Of a stretch of DNA of 64,000 bases, positions 9,009 to 16,823 are shown one piece after another (the first letter of the stretch is position 1; each line of letters begins with the position of its first letter). Position numbers and translations under genes: made by a program. The notes under the pieces are model-generated. The model did not search any database. It saw only the letters and a program-made list of their open reading frames with translations, and was not told where the DNA came from. The stretch is from NCBI GenBank assembly GCA_965247455.1, contig CBDFHE010000014.1:82856-146855 (forward strand), written 5' to 3'. This DNA is from JACZYA01 sp965247455 (lineage in GTDB: Bacteria > Acidobacteriota > Terriglobia > Acidiferrales > 2-02-FULL-67-57).

Positions 9009-9037
9009 TTCTAACTCTTCTCTAAGCGTTTTCTAAG
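9009..9037 (+). promoter_or_regulatory. Triple direct-repeat operator upstream of bactofilin
   Basis: Three 7-mers with 4-base spacers, TTCTAAC, CTCTAAG and TTCTAAG, recur with an 11-bp period. The same arrangement occurs before three other small genes (14945, 23869, 24332). OmpR/PhoB-family regulators bind such direct repeats on one helix face. The start codon is about 100 bp downstream. Confidence 0.5.
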
Positions 9038-9139
9038 GTTGACGGGGGCAGTATGGAACGCGGATGGCTTTGCTGTTTGGGTTAAGAAGAGCAGCGTGGG
9101 GCCGAAGAAGTAAGCAAACGCGACAAGAGGATACGAACT

Positions 9140-9562
9140 ATGGGAAAGTGGACGGCAGACAGCAAGCAGGCAGCACCGAACGGGCAGACGGGCTTCTTGG
9201 CGCAAGGGGTCAGGTTGGAAGGGACGCTGGAGTTGGCGAGCGCGTTCCGGATTGACGGCGAGGTCAAGGGGCCGGTGCGGTGCCAGGAGCGGCTGGTTTT
9301 GGGAGAGAACGGGCGGGTTGAAGGGGAGATTGAAGCGGCCATCGTTTCGGTGGCGGGGAAGATCAGCGGCAACGTTACGGGGAGGGACCGGGTAGAAATT
9401 CTGCCCAGCGGGATGGTGGAAGGCGAGGTGTACACCCCTTCGTTGGTGATCGAAGCTGGAGGCGTGCTGGAAGGTCACTGCCACATGCGCGCTGACGGCA
9501 AGCCGGCCAAAGCAGTGCGGCCCCCAGACGGGGCGACCCCACGACCAAACAGTTCTCGCTAG
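9140..9562 (+). CDS. Bactofilin
   Basis: Bactofilins are small beta-helical cytoskeletal proteins that polymerise without nucleotide and organise cell-shape or envelope enzymes. The 140-aa protein has the family core: GVRLEGTLELASAFRIDGEVKGPV, then alternating short hydrophobic rungs with conserved Gly (GRVEGEIEAAIVSVAGKISGNV, GMVEGEVYTPSLVIEAGGVLEGHC) and a disordered proline-rich tail. The start is an ATG preceded by GAGGATACGAACT. It stands alone, with the repeat operator upstream. The target of the scaffold is not evident. Confidence 0.92.
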   Translation: MGKWTADSKQAAPNGQTGFLAQGVRLEGTLELASAFRIDGEVKGPVRCQERLVLGENGRVEGEIEAAIVSVAGKISGNVTGRDRVEILPSGMVEGEVYTPSLVIEAGGVLEGHCHMRADGKPAKAVRPPDGATPRPNSSR

Positions 9563-9626
9563 GCGGCAAGGAACTGAGCCGGTGCCGCAGCTCAGGCGGC
9601 GGATGCGGATTCAGCGTGACGGGAGG

Positions 9627-9941
9627 CTAGAGGTAGCGGCCCAGGGCGAACTGGCGCTCCGGGTTGCGCGGGGGGAGGCGCTGCTTGGAAGACGGGAAGC
9701 TCGCGCTCGTCACTGACGTTTGGACAGGCTGTGTTGGCAGGTGTGCCTTCGGGTGGACTTGCGCAAGAGGCGCTAGCGGTCGCATACGGTTTCGGTAGAA
9801 CCAGGCTGCTGCGGCAAGCCCCAGGGCCGTGACCAGAACAAGCAAGGTTGCAACCATGCTTCCTCCCACAACTATGTCTCCAGTGACCCCATCGGCGCTG
9901 GGTACGAACTGCTTTAGCCTGACAGGGTTCCGCTCGTCCAT
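9627..9941 (-). CDS. Possible small membrane protein, unknown
   Basis: A 104-aa frame starting MDERNPVRLKQF has one clear membrane helix (MVATLLVLVTALGLAAAAWFY) near residues 33-53 followed by basic residues and a proline/serine-rich tail. I do not recognise a family. An upstream extension to 9989 is possible. It could be a real membrane-anchored protein of unknown role or a chance frame; support is the helix alone. Confidence 0.35.
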   Translation of the reverse strand: MDERNPVRLKQFVPSADGVTGDIVVGGSMVATLLVLVTALGLAAAAWFYRNRMRPLAPLAQVHPKAHLPTQPVQTSVTSASFPSSKQRLPPRNPERQFALGRYL

Positions 9942-10072
9942 GGTTGATGTTAACCGGCTGGTGGGGTGAATTCGAGTTCCGGTTGTCAATCAGTTGAGTG
10001 GTCGCTAGGCTGGAAATGATGGGAAAATTCTAATGCTGCTACCTCGTGCTCTGTGGGATACTTCGGCTGGTC

Positions 10073-10387
10073 ATGACGACTGAACGCCGGGTTCATCAAC
10101 GGATTAAACCTGAACAAATGCTGGTGGTGGAATACCCGGATTATCTGGGCCGGGTTGTGGACCTCAGCCCTTCGGGTGCCTTTATCGAGGACGAGCGCCC
10201 CCTCCGGCTCGGCGAAACGCTTCCCTTCAAGCTTTGGTTGAACTCGGTTGAAGCGGTTGAGGTGAGCGGAGTGATCCGCCGAGTGGAAGAGGGAAGCGGG
10301 ATAGCGGTAGAGTTTGTTGGATTGAGAGAGACTGAGTACAACCGTCTGTGTGAGTTTCTGGATACCCGCCCCTTGTGGCAGATGTAG
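10073..10387 (+). CDS. PilZ-domain protein 1
   Basis: A stand-alone PilZ domain of 104 aa, the usual cyclic-di-GMP receptor fold. The first binding motif RxxxR is represented by RRVHQR at residues 5-10 and the second by DLSPSGAFI near residue 31. ATG 10073 is chosen because it places the first motif close to the N-terminus as in relatives; an extension to 10046 is possible. It is followed by two more PilZ genes on the same strand with 150-200 bp gaps, so each may have its own promoter. Confidence 0.88.
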   Translation: MTTERRVHQRIKPEQMLVVEYPDYLGRVVDLSPSGAFIEDERPLRLGETLPFKLWLNSVEAVEVSGVIRRVEEGSGIAVEFVGLRETEYNRLCEFLDTRPLWQM

Positions 10388-10571
10388 AAGCCTGCCCCCT
10401 GCGTTGATGTTTGAATCGTCGCTGCACACTGCCTGAGCCAGGGTCTGTCCGCCGAGTGGGTATTGATGCTATAGCTTCGTGCTGCGCGGGGAGGCAGGCG
10501 CCAAGGCGCCGTAGCATTGCCGGGACAGGGCCTGCGGGTGTTTCCATGAGTTTTATGGACTGGAGAAGCAA

Positions 10572-10889
10572 ATGACGGGTGACGGACGTCGTCGGAGTCC
10601 CCGAGCCGCGCTCTCCATTCCTTTGCGGGTGAAGTGGACCACTGCCAGGGGAGAAGTCACCGAGGAGCAGACGCACACAGAGACGCTCAACGGTCACGGG
10701 GCCCGTATCCGCCTCAAGTCTCCTATCCGCATCGGGCTGGAAATGGAGATTGTCAATCTCGAGAACCAGGAATCAGCCCGGGCCTGCGTGGTGTGGGCCA
10801 GTGACCACTCAACCCATGAGGGCCAAAGAGTCGGAATCGAGTTCCTGACTCCGCGGGCGGCTTTCTGGGGGATAACCTACCCGCCCTAA
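10572..10889 (+). CDS. PilZ-like protein 2 (divergent)
   Basis: This 105-aa protein has the PilZ layout, with an Arg-rich start (GDGRRRSPRAALSIPLRVKW) and the late AFWGITYPP ending shared with the PilZ protein at 24972 (TFWGGSFPP). The second motif is degenerate (NGHGARIRL instead of D/NxSxxG), so cyclic-di-GMP binding is doubtful. It probably forms a subfamily with the 24972 gene, which shows the same ending and the same inserted loop after the first strand. Confidence 0.75.
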   Translation: MTGDGRRRSPRAALSIPLRVKWTTARGEVTEEQTHTETLNGHGARIRLKSPIRIGLEMEIVNLENQESARACVVWASDHSTHEGQRVGIEFLTPRAAFWGITYPP

Positions 10890-11101
10890 CCGCTCCCACG
10901 ACCAGACCCGCGCCGCCGCCGATGAATAGAATCCTCACCTGACTTACCCCCGTTCCCGCTGGCGGGATTTTCAAGACAGCTTTACGCACCTGTCCCAAAC
11001 CTGGCCTTCCGGCCAGTAGCCTTTGAGGGGGCGAGTGTGTCCAAATAGCAGTTGAGGGCAGGCAGGTGTGTCTGGCCAGGGAGTGACGGTGGGGAACAAG
11101 A

Positions 11102-11422
11102 ATGCCGACTGACAAGAGCAAGCGAACGTACCCCCGCATCAAACCCAAGCAAGCCGTTCGGGTTGAATATCCCGACTTTGTGCCGCGGGTCCGAAACCTG
11201 AGCATCTCCGGCGCTTTCATTGAAGACGCGCGCCCTCTGCCGCGGGGACGCATCGTGCCCCTGCGGCTGTGGCTGGGCTACAAGGAACCGGTTACGATGA
11301 AAGCGATGGTCCGACGCGTAGAAGAGGGGCGCGAGATGGGGGTCGAGTTCTTGAGCATGGAGGAAGGCGACCGCAAGCGTTTGCGGGAGTTCGTGGGCGC
11401 CGCTCCGAGCTTGGAGACCTAG
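11102..11422 (+). CDS. PilZ-domain protein 3
   Basis: A 106-aa PilZ domain close to protein 1: RIKPKQAVRVEYPDF and NLSISGAFIEDARPLP match its RIKPEQMLVVEYPDY and DLSPSGAFIEDERPLR. The conserved RRVEEG at about residue 73 is also shared. The pair probably arose by duplication. The likely role is reading cyclic-di-GMP; no diguanylate cyclase or phosphodiesterase gene is in the window. Confidence 0.88.
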   Translation: MPTDKSKRTYPRIKPKQAVRVEYPDFVPRVRNLSISGAFIEDARPLPRGRIVPLRLWLGYKEPVTMKAMVRRVEEGREMGVEFLSMEEGDRKRLREFVGAAPSLET

Positions 11423-11556
11423 GCAACACAACCAGCAGATACTACAGCCACTGTTTTTCTTTCCCTCAGTATTCTTTTCTTCCGCCCGGAAGCTCTTCTC
11501 AGGTTTGCTGAAAGCCGGGAAGTTAGCGGATCAAGACTTACCGTTTCGCCCGTTTT

Positions 11557-12174
11557 CTACTGTGCAACTCGGCGGCGCATGATGGTTACGACCTCGGTTC
11601 CGCCGAACTTGGTTTTGGAAACTGTCAACCCGACCAGAACAAACCCCTGGGCTGCCGCTGCCTGCATCTCTTTATGCATGGTGGAGGTTTTCTTGGTGGC
11701 CAGCAACTTGTATTGGTATCGAAGCGGGGGATAGACCTCCAGGTCGCGCTCCAGAATCACCACCACTTCCTCGCCGCCAAAAGTGGATTTGAATACGGTC
11801 TGCCCGCGATACTCGAAGGCGGCGTCGGAGGCCTCTTGCATCTCTTTTTGCATGGTGGAGGTCTTGCTGGTGGCGAGCAGTTGGTATTGGTAGCGGGCGC
11901 CGGCTTCCGGCCCGACCGGCCGGCTCATGATGACGACGACTTCCGAGCCGCCAAAAGAGGTTTTGCCGCCCATGACAGTCTCAAACCGGAACCCGTCCTC
12001 CGCTGCTCGGTTCATTTCCTTTCGCATGGTTGAAGTCTTCTTGGTTGCCAGGAGGCGGTATTCGTACCGCTGGTTTTCTGTTTCGGGCTCAGGCGCTTGC
12101 GCGGTGGCGTCGGGTGAGGAGAGCATGCCGGTAAGCAACAGGCCGAGGATAACTACGGGCAGGTTTCTGTGCAT
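11557..12174 (-). CDS. Secreted protein made of three tandem ~50-aa repeats
   Basis: After a signal peptide (MHRNLPVVILGLLLTGMLSSPDATAQA) the protein consists of three repeats, each beginning with YxYxLLATKKTSTM, continuing KEM..A...GF and ending FGGxEVVVIM/LxR. Repeat starts fall near residues 38, 95 and 151. Identity between repeats is high, and the conserved Lys-Thr-Ser-Thr-Met core is unusual. The pattern is reminiscent of DUF4177-type small domains, but I cannot assign a function. ATG 12174 gives a clean signal peptide; a 4-residue extension is possible. Confidence 0.8.
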   Translation of the reverse strand: MHRNLPVVILGLLLTGMLSSPDATAQAPEPETENQRYEYRLLATKKTSTMRKEMNRAAEDGFRFETVMGGKTSFGGSEVVVIMSRPVGPEAGARYQYQLLATSKTSTMQKEMQEASDAAFEYRGQTVFKSTFGGEEVVVILERDLEVYPPLRYQYKLLATKKTSTMHKEMQAAAAQGFVLVGLTVSKTKFGGTEVVTIMRRRVAQ

Positions 12175-12324
12175 GGATTCTCCCATGGGTTAGATTTGTA
12201 ACTTGCGGCGGAGTCTATCGTGGATTTGCTTGGGGTGTCAACCGTGGGTCGGATACGCCGGTGGCCGCTCTGGGCTGCGGCAATCTCCTCGTCCACCGTG
12301 CCGCCTTGCGTTGGCGGCGTGGCG

Positions 12325-12549
12325 TCACGCAATCAACCAGCGGTAGATCCCCACCATGTTGATTACCAGAAAGACCGAGTGCAGAAGCACCAGGCTCAGC
12401 TCCCGCATGCGCCAGCCTGCCGATGTCCAACAGAGGGATGAGAGAGTGAACAGCAGGTAGCCCCAGCCACTGGTGGGGACGTTTGAGGCAATCCAGAGCG
12501 CGCCCAGGATGCCGGTCGCGGTACCGATCCATTTCAGCCATGCAGTCAT
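12325..12549 (-). CDS. Small integral membrane protein, three helices
   Basis: This 74-aa protein starts MTAWLKWIGTATGILGALW and contains three predicted membrane segments (roughly residues 5-20, 26-45 and 52-70) ending GIYRWLIA. The length and a Trp-rich helix pattern resemble small PnuC-like or unannotated membrane proteins. No function is assigned. It is divergent from the gene at 12727. Confidence 0.6.
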   Translation of the reverse strand: MTAWLKWIGTATGILGALWIASNVPTSGWGYLLFTLSSLCWTSAGWRMRELSLVLLHSVFLVINMVGIYRWLIA

Positions 12550-12940
12550 GGGGGTGGAGTATAGGCGGAGCCGCAGGATCTCCCCAACATGTTTTTGGTG
12601 GCGGTGCGCCTCACTTGACTCGATGGACACAATCGCGCAGTATCCTCAAACAGAGATTAGAGCTTTCGGTCCCTGTACGTTCTCCCCTGTTGGTGGGGGC
12701 CGATCAGTCGGTGCAGGAGGTGTTCGGTGGTGTCCTCGCCTTTGGAATGGCTCCGAGAGCAGGTGAAAAACCTGGCCCTTAGTAAGCCGCGCCTGATGAC
12801 GGTGGTGGTCTTTTTCTTCCTCTACACCGTTTCCAACTCAGTTCACTTCGCTACCTCTACGGTCCTGAAGATGTCCCCTTTCTGGCAGATGCTGGTGATG
12901 GGGGCGGTGCTGGCCACTTTCACGTCTTTGTTGATCTACG

Positions 12941-14610
12941 CCCGGATTTCCGATTTGGCTGTGGTACCGTATCGCCAGGACCAGTCGCTGCGCCTTGAGT
13001 TTTGGGGCTCCGACGTAAGGAACCACACTACGGAGGGTGACACCCGGTGGGTGAATTACAACACGAGCCATTCCAGTTCGCGTTCAACGGCTTCTTGAAA
13101 GTCGCGTTCCAGGGATCGCGCGTCACTTCTGACGCTGGCCTCATTCTGGTGCGCGAGTTGGATGAACGTCTGGGGCTGGAGACACTCATCGCCGAGCACC
13201 TGAGCGATTCCCGACAGGGGATGAACACCCAGTTCAGCGTGGTGGATCTCCTGCGGCAGTCGGTCTACAGTCGCCTCGCGGGCTACGAAGATCTCAACGA
13301 CGCGGGGCGCGTGTCGGCAGACCCAACATTTCGTCTCATCGGGTCGCCAAAGCGCTGGGACCGGGGTGCGGCGCTGACATCGACGCTGCATTGGTTCGAG
13401 ACAGAGCTGCTGACCCACGAGGAGAATCTCGTCGGGTTGAGGGCCGTGAACCGGGAGGTGCTTGCACAGGCCGAGATGGCGACGCGCGCCGACCGGATCG
13501 TGCTCGACATGGATTCGAGCGAGAGCCCGGTGCATGGGGCGCAGGAAGGGAGCGCCTATAACGGGCACTTCGAGTCCGTCTGCTACCACCCGCTGTTTCT
13601 GTTCACCGAGCATGGGGACTGCCTCGCCGCCACGCTGCGGCCAGGCAACGTGCATAGCGCCGACGACTGGGACGACCTGCTCGTACCGGAGATTGACCGG
13701 CAGCAGGTGGAGGGCAAGCGCGTAGCGTTCCGCGCAGACGCCGCGTTCGCGAAGCCCGAGATCTACGACGCGCTCGAGCAGCGCGACGTGGACTATGCCA
13801 TTCGCATGCCGGCGAACAAGAGCTTGGAGCTGGAAATCGAAGACATCCTCTTTCGTCCGCCGGGACGGCCGAGCTGCAAGCCCTTGGTGCGCTACCAGAG
13901 TTTCCGCTATCAGGCCAAGAGCTGGGCCACGCCCAGACGGATCGTCGCCAAGGTGGAGCACCACCAAGGTGAGCTGTTCCCTCGCGTCGGCTTCATCGTG
14001 ACCAACATGGCCCTCCCGAGCCGCTCGGTCGTGCGGTTTTACAACAAGCGCGGTACGGCGGAGCAATGGATCAAGGAAGGCAAGCAGGCCACCCACTGGA
14101 CGCGGCTGTCGTGCCATCGTTTCCGGGCGAACGAGGTGCGCCTGCAACTGAGCGTCCTGGCCTACAATCTGGGCAACTTGTGGCGCAGACTGGTCCTTCC
14201 GCTGCGGGTCAAGCGCTGGTCGCTCACGAGTCTCCAGCAGCGACTGGTGAAAACTGGGGGCCGGCTGGTGAAGCATGCGCGGTACTACTGGCTTCTGCTG
14301 GCGGAAGGGCATCTCACGCGGCGGCTGTTCGGCGACATGCTGCGGAGGATCTGGGCGCTACCCGTGCCGGCAGGCTGACGCGCGGCCTGAAGTGCAACGA
14401 AGCCCGCCCGGCGATGACACGGGGCACACGTGTGGGGCGGTGTCTGAGAAATGCCCGAAAAGCAGGGGTTCCAGTCGGTCGCACGTCGGCGCGGGCTCAG
14501 ATGAAGGCCTTTGAAGCTGAGCGATTGTGCGACGATCGAAGTTTTTGTGCGATCGGCGGCGATCGGGTGTATAAACGTGCCATCAGGGGCAGGCAAAACG
14601 GAAATCCCGG
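12941..14610 (+). mobile_element. IS1380-family element copy 2, complete (1,670 bp)
   Basis: The ends CCCGGATTTCCGATTTGGCT and (reverse-complemented) CCGGGATTTCCGTTTTGCCT form imperfect inverted repeats. A 5-bp direct repeat CTACG flanks it at 12936-12940 and 14611-14615. It encodes one transposase. It differs from the other copies by a few bases (for example Ala instead of Thr in KSWATPRR). Confidence 0.96.
13047..14378 (+). CDS. IS1380-family transposase (copy 2)
   Basis: This 443-aa DDE transposase moves the element by cut-and-paste. Catalytic candidates are visible as the Asp residues in IVLDMDSSESPVHG and VAFRADAAFAKPEIYD, and the acidic residue in GTAEQWIKEGKQATHWTRLSC, which with the C-terminal LSVLAYNLGNLWR is characteristic of IS1380. 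GTG at 13047 is the start and sits 106 bp inside the element. The reading frame is intact, so the copy could be active. Confidence 0.95.
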   Translation: MGELQHEPFQFAFNGFLKVAFQGSRVTSDAGLILVRELDERLGLETLIAEHLSDSRQGMNTQFSVVDLLRQSVYSRLAGYEDLNDAGRVSADPTFRLIGSPKRWDRGAALTSTLHWFETELLTHEENLVGLRAVNREVLAQAEMATRADRIVLDMDSSESPVHGAQEGSAYNGHFESVCYHPLFLFTEHGDCLAATLRPGNVHSADDWDDLLVPEIDRQQVEGKRVAFRADAAFAKPEIYDALEQRDVDYAIRMPANKSLELEIEDILFRPPGRPSCKPLVRYQSFRYQAKSWATPRRIVAKVEHHQGELFPRVGFIVTNMALPSRSVVRFYNKRGTAEQWIKEGKQATHWTRLSCHRFRANEVRLQLSVLAYNLGNLWRRLVLPLRVKRWSLTSLQQRLVKTGGRLVKHARYYWLLLAEGHLTRRLFGDMLRRIWALPVPAG

Positions 14611-14944
14611 CTACGAGGTTGTCCAACAGCATCGCCGGGTCGCCGAGTTACAGAGTGCGACCAAGGTGGCCCGCACCATTCGGAACGATATCAACAATGC
14701 TTTCACGGCCATCCGCCTCTCCACGGAAAAGCTGCGGGAATTGAAAGGCTATGATGAGATCAGCGTGCGGAACATCCTGTCCCAGGCCACCTACATCCGC
14801 GACGCGCTCAATAAGCTCGCCGAACTGGAGAAGTAGCGGGCGCCTTCACTAGGACCCCGGCCTGAGAAGTCTGAGTGGCATCGCGCAGCCCTGGTAGGCG
14901 GACACCACTTCGCCAGCCCGACCTACGGTCGGTAGAGTTTCTGA

Positions 14945-14973
14945 TTCTAATCCTTCTTTAATGAAATCCTTAT
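14945..14973 (+). promoter_or_regulatory. Triple direct-repeat operator upstream of 15023
   Basis: TTCTAAT-CCTT-CTTTAAT-GAAA-TCCTTAT, with 11-bp period, lies 49 bp before the start codon. It is nearly identical to the copies at 23869 and 24332, although the coding regions of 15023 and 24411 are unrelated. That favours a regulatory role over simple gene duplication. Confidence 0.6.
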
Positions 14974-15022
14974 TTCCAGCAATGAGACTCCCCCCGACTC
15001 TTATTCCGGTGGGGAGGTTGCC

Positions 15023-15307
15023 ATGGCAGAGGTGAAATATCAGATGCAGAAGATGTGGGATGCTTTGAAGGATACAGATGTCGGTGAGGAAAGTCCGGGA
15101 ACGATTCGGCGCGGGTTGCTTTACATGCTATTGGCCGCCGTCCTTTTCTACTTTGCGGGGGGATACAATCCGATGGAATTTCCGCTCAACGTCATCCCTT
15201 CCGTGCTAGATATTTTCTTACCCATGCTCTTTCTGGGCGGACTGGGTATGGTGCTGCTCGCGGTGATCCGCCGGCCCCGTTCAGCTCTAGCGGAGGTGAG
15301 ATCGTAA
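15023..15307 (+). CDS. Small membrane protein, paralogue of 23940
   Basis: A 94-aa protein with a variable acidic N-terminus and two membrane helices in a nearly invariant C-terminal block: IRRGLLYMLLAAVLFYFAGG and LDIFLPMLFLGGLGMVLLAV. The block is almost identical in the gene at 23940, and both genes have the same operator. A ribosome site GGGGAGG lies 7 bases before the ATG. Function is unknown; an envelope-stress or nutrient-limitation protein is a guess from the operator only. Confidence 0.75.
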   Translation: MAEVKYQMQKMWDALKDTDVGEESPGTIRRGLLYMLLAAVLFYFAGGYNPMEFPLNVIPSVLDIFLPMLFLGGLGMVLLAVIRRPRSALAEVRS

Positions 15308-15918
15308 CAAGCCCCTCGTCTTCCCCTTTCCAGAAATTCTTCACCTAAGGGACAGATGATTTCTTGAACCTTCTGGCTGGCTTTCTGGGCAGCTTGTCGG
15401 ATGGTGTCTCTCACTCTATCAGCTTGAGGGTTGCGCTCTAGGAAGCTCCTGCGCGCCCTAGAACGGCATTCTGGAGCCAAGTGGCGCCAAGTGAAGGAGT
15501 CACCTAAATGATTGCAATAAGTTCGGTGGGGTGAGCGATGGGATTTGAACCCACGACCCTCGGATCCACAGACTAATTCCAGAATGCTATCTCGTTGCTT
15601 TTCCTTGGCTCTGCCTACTGGATAGTTTACGGTTTTCTCTGATATTCGGCAGCAAATGGACCCAAGTTGGACCCAAGTGTTGACCGCCTGAGCTAATTTC
15701 TCCTCCGGGCCAGCGCGGGAGCGGGACATTTCCTCCTACCCGCAACCCTTCTAGCGTTTGCCCTTGCTCTAGTGGGCAATCTTTTGTGTTTCATCCCGTT
15801 GCTCAGCATGAGCCTGAATGTCTGTTGTGGGGTGTGAACTTTTCTTCCACCCCTGAATCTAGGTGGTTTTGCTACCCGAAATCTTGAGTCAGCATCTATA
15901 CTAGAACTAGGTGGAAGA
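15308..15918. other. Gene-poor left edge of the tRNA-His island
   Basis: No convincing gene is seen. The stretch contains the 53-bp displaced tRNA-His 3' half (15521-15573). To its left, a minus-strand frame (about 15310-15480) encodes a charged helical segment that may be the tail of a decayed gene. To the right, 15650-15700 shares short stretches with the 3' end of the integrase gene at 38983. Confidence 0.5.
15521..15573 (+). repeat. attL: 53-bp copy of the tRNA-His 3' half
   Basis: This segment is identical to 39017-39069. It covers the T arm, variable region and anticodon-loop half of tRNA-His plus a few bases beyond the 3' end. It lacks the 5' half, so it is not a gene. Direct repeats of a tRNA 3' end mark the ends of an integrated element; here they bound 23.5 kb. 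Confidence 0.93.
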
Positions 15919-16434
15919 ATGGCGCGAAAGCCGAAAGTGACTGAGAAACACCGCAAGGTAGCGCGTGCACTCAGGCGGGGAGTTACAGACCGGGAAGCCC
16001 TGCTTGAGGCTGGGTACAGTGAGGCTACTTCGCGGAAAGGGATCATCGACATGCAGAAGCGTACTCCTGCGCTTGCTCAGGCGATCCAGGAAGAAACCAT
16101 GCAGCAGGCGCGAGAGTTGATTGCCCAACAGGCCCACAGTCTCAGCAAGGTAGAGTTAGAGCAGGTGGTCGAGATTGCCTTGGTTCGAAATACACTCCAC
16201 GGGGAAGGAGATCGGAAAGGTTCGTCCTACGCCGCGAAACTGCTGGGAAGTTTGCGCCGGGTGAATGTGTTTGAACCGGATACGGCCGTAGGTGTGTTGG
16301 CAATGGAGATTCCCGCCGAGTGGCGCGACAGGTACTCTCTCTCGGATAAGAAAGTGGCGGAAATCGAGAGTCCAGCCCCTTCCGCTTTGCCTCCCGCGAA
16401 AGAACCCACAGGTGAATCCCAGCAGGAGACATGA
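15919..16434 (+). CDS. Phage terminase small-subunit-like protein
   Basis: The first 60 residues of this 171-aa protein (KVTEKHRKVARALRRGVTDREALLEAGYSEATSRKG) have the helix-turn-helix pattern of phage terminase small subunits, which recognise DNA for packaging. The middle helix and the proline-rich tail are not diagnostic. No large terminase, portal or capsid gene follows, so it is an isolated phage-type gene at the island edge. A role as a generic DNA-binding protein is equally possible. Confidence 0.5.
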   Translation: MARKPKVTEKHRKVARALRRGVTDREALLEAGYSEATSRKGIIDMQKRTPALAQAIQEETMQQARELIAQQAHSLSKVELEQVVEIALVRNTLHGEGDRKGSSYAAKLLGSLRRVNVFEPDTAVGVLAMEIPAEWRDRYSLSDKKVAEIESPAPSALPPAKEPTGESQQET

Positions 16435-16649
16435 GGAAGAACGGCAACGGCAACGGGAACGGGAACGGGATTCACCACAAACCCACCGAGAAGGAAGAGA
16501 TACCTGTCACGAAATGCCAGCCTGGAAATGCAGTAGGAAGTTGCGAAGAGTTCAAGATTCAGTTCGACCCACGGCTAGGTTCACTGAGAGGGCTTCTCTT
16601 CGATCCGTGGAATGGCTGTTTCCACAGCAGGAAAGCGCGGGAAGCATGA
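16431..16649 (+). CDS. Small protein with Asn-Gly repeat, unknown
   Basis: The ATG overlaps the stop of the preceding gene (ATGA), so coupling is likely. The 72-aa product starts MRKNGNGNGNGNGIHHKP from a short tandem repeat (AACGGC/AACGGG units) and is otherwise unrecognised, with two or three Cys. The repeat makes the length prone to change. It may or may not be functional. Confidence 0.4.
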   Translation: MRKNGNGNGNGNGIHHKPTEKEEIPVTKCQPGNAVGSCEEFKIQFDPRLGSLRGLLFDPWNGCFHSRKAREA

Positions 16650-16823
16650 GGCCAGACTGACGACACACTGCTTCCGGGCGTGCGCGAAGAGCCACTGAGT
16701 TGGCAGCCGGCGGTCATCCGCCACAATCCTCCTCGCCACTCCCTGCAAATTGGGATGATATGTGGCCTTTTGGCATGACGCCTATTCCAGTTGGCCGGTT
16801 TCAGGGTTAACAAAACGTATAAC

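Larger units (their letters stand above)
12727..14836 (+). pseudogene. Membrane protein with DHp-like tail, split by IS1380 copy 2
   Basis: The host frame is cut after codon 71 by the element at 12941-14610. Removing it and one copy of the CTACG duplication restores an uninterrupted 144-aa protein across ...TSLLIY-EVVQQ.... It has two membrane helices (TVVVFFFLYTVSNSVHF and QMLVMGAVLATFTSLLIY), then a helical cytoplasmic tail (VARTIRNDINNAFTAIRLSTEKL) resembling a histidine-kinase dimerisation helix but lacking the His. It starts at GTG 12727. The product is presumably no longer made intact. Confidence 0.8.

Noticed and set aside
13056..14312. 418-aa open frame antisense to each IS1380 transposase
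   Set aside because: It repeats in every copy simply because the element repeats; it has no ribosome site, no family signature and the skewed composition of an antisense frame in GC-rich coding DNA.
15650..15700. Possible remnant of a second tyrosine integrase near attL
   Set aside because: The likeness to the integrase 3' end is only two short TGGACCCAA blocks over about 36 bp, and it is on the wrong side of the repeat for a simple tandem insertion. Too weak to annotate.
15148..15729. 193-aa minus-strand frame over attL and the 15023 gene
   Set aside because: It is antisense to a membrane-protein gene at one end and translates the tRNA-His fragment in the middle.
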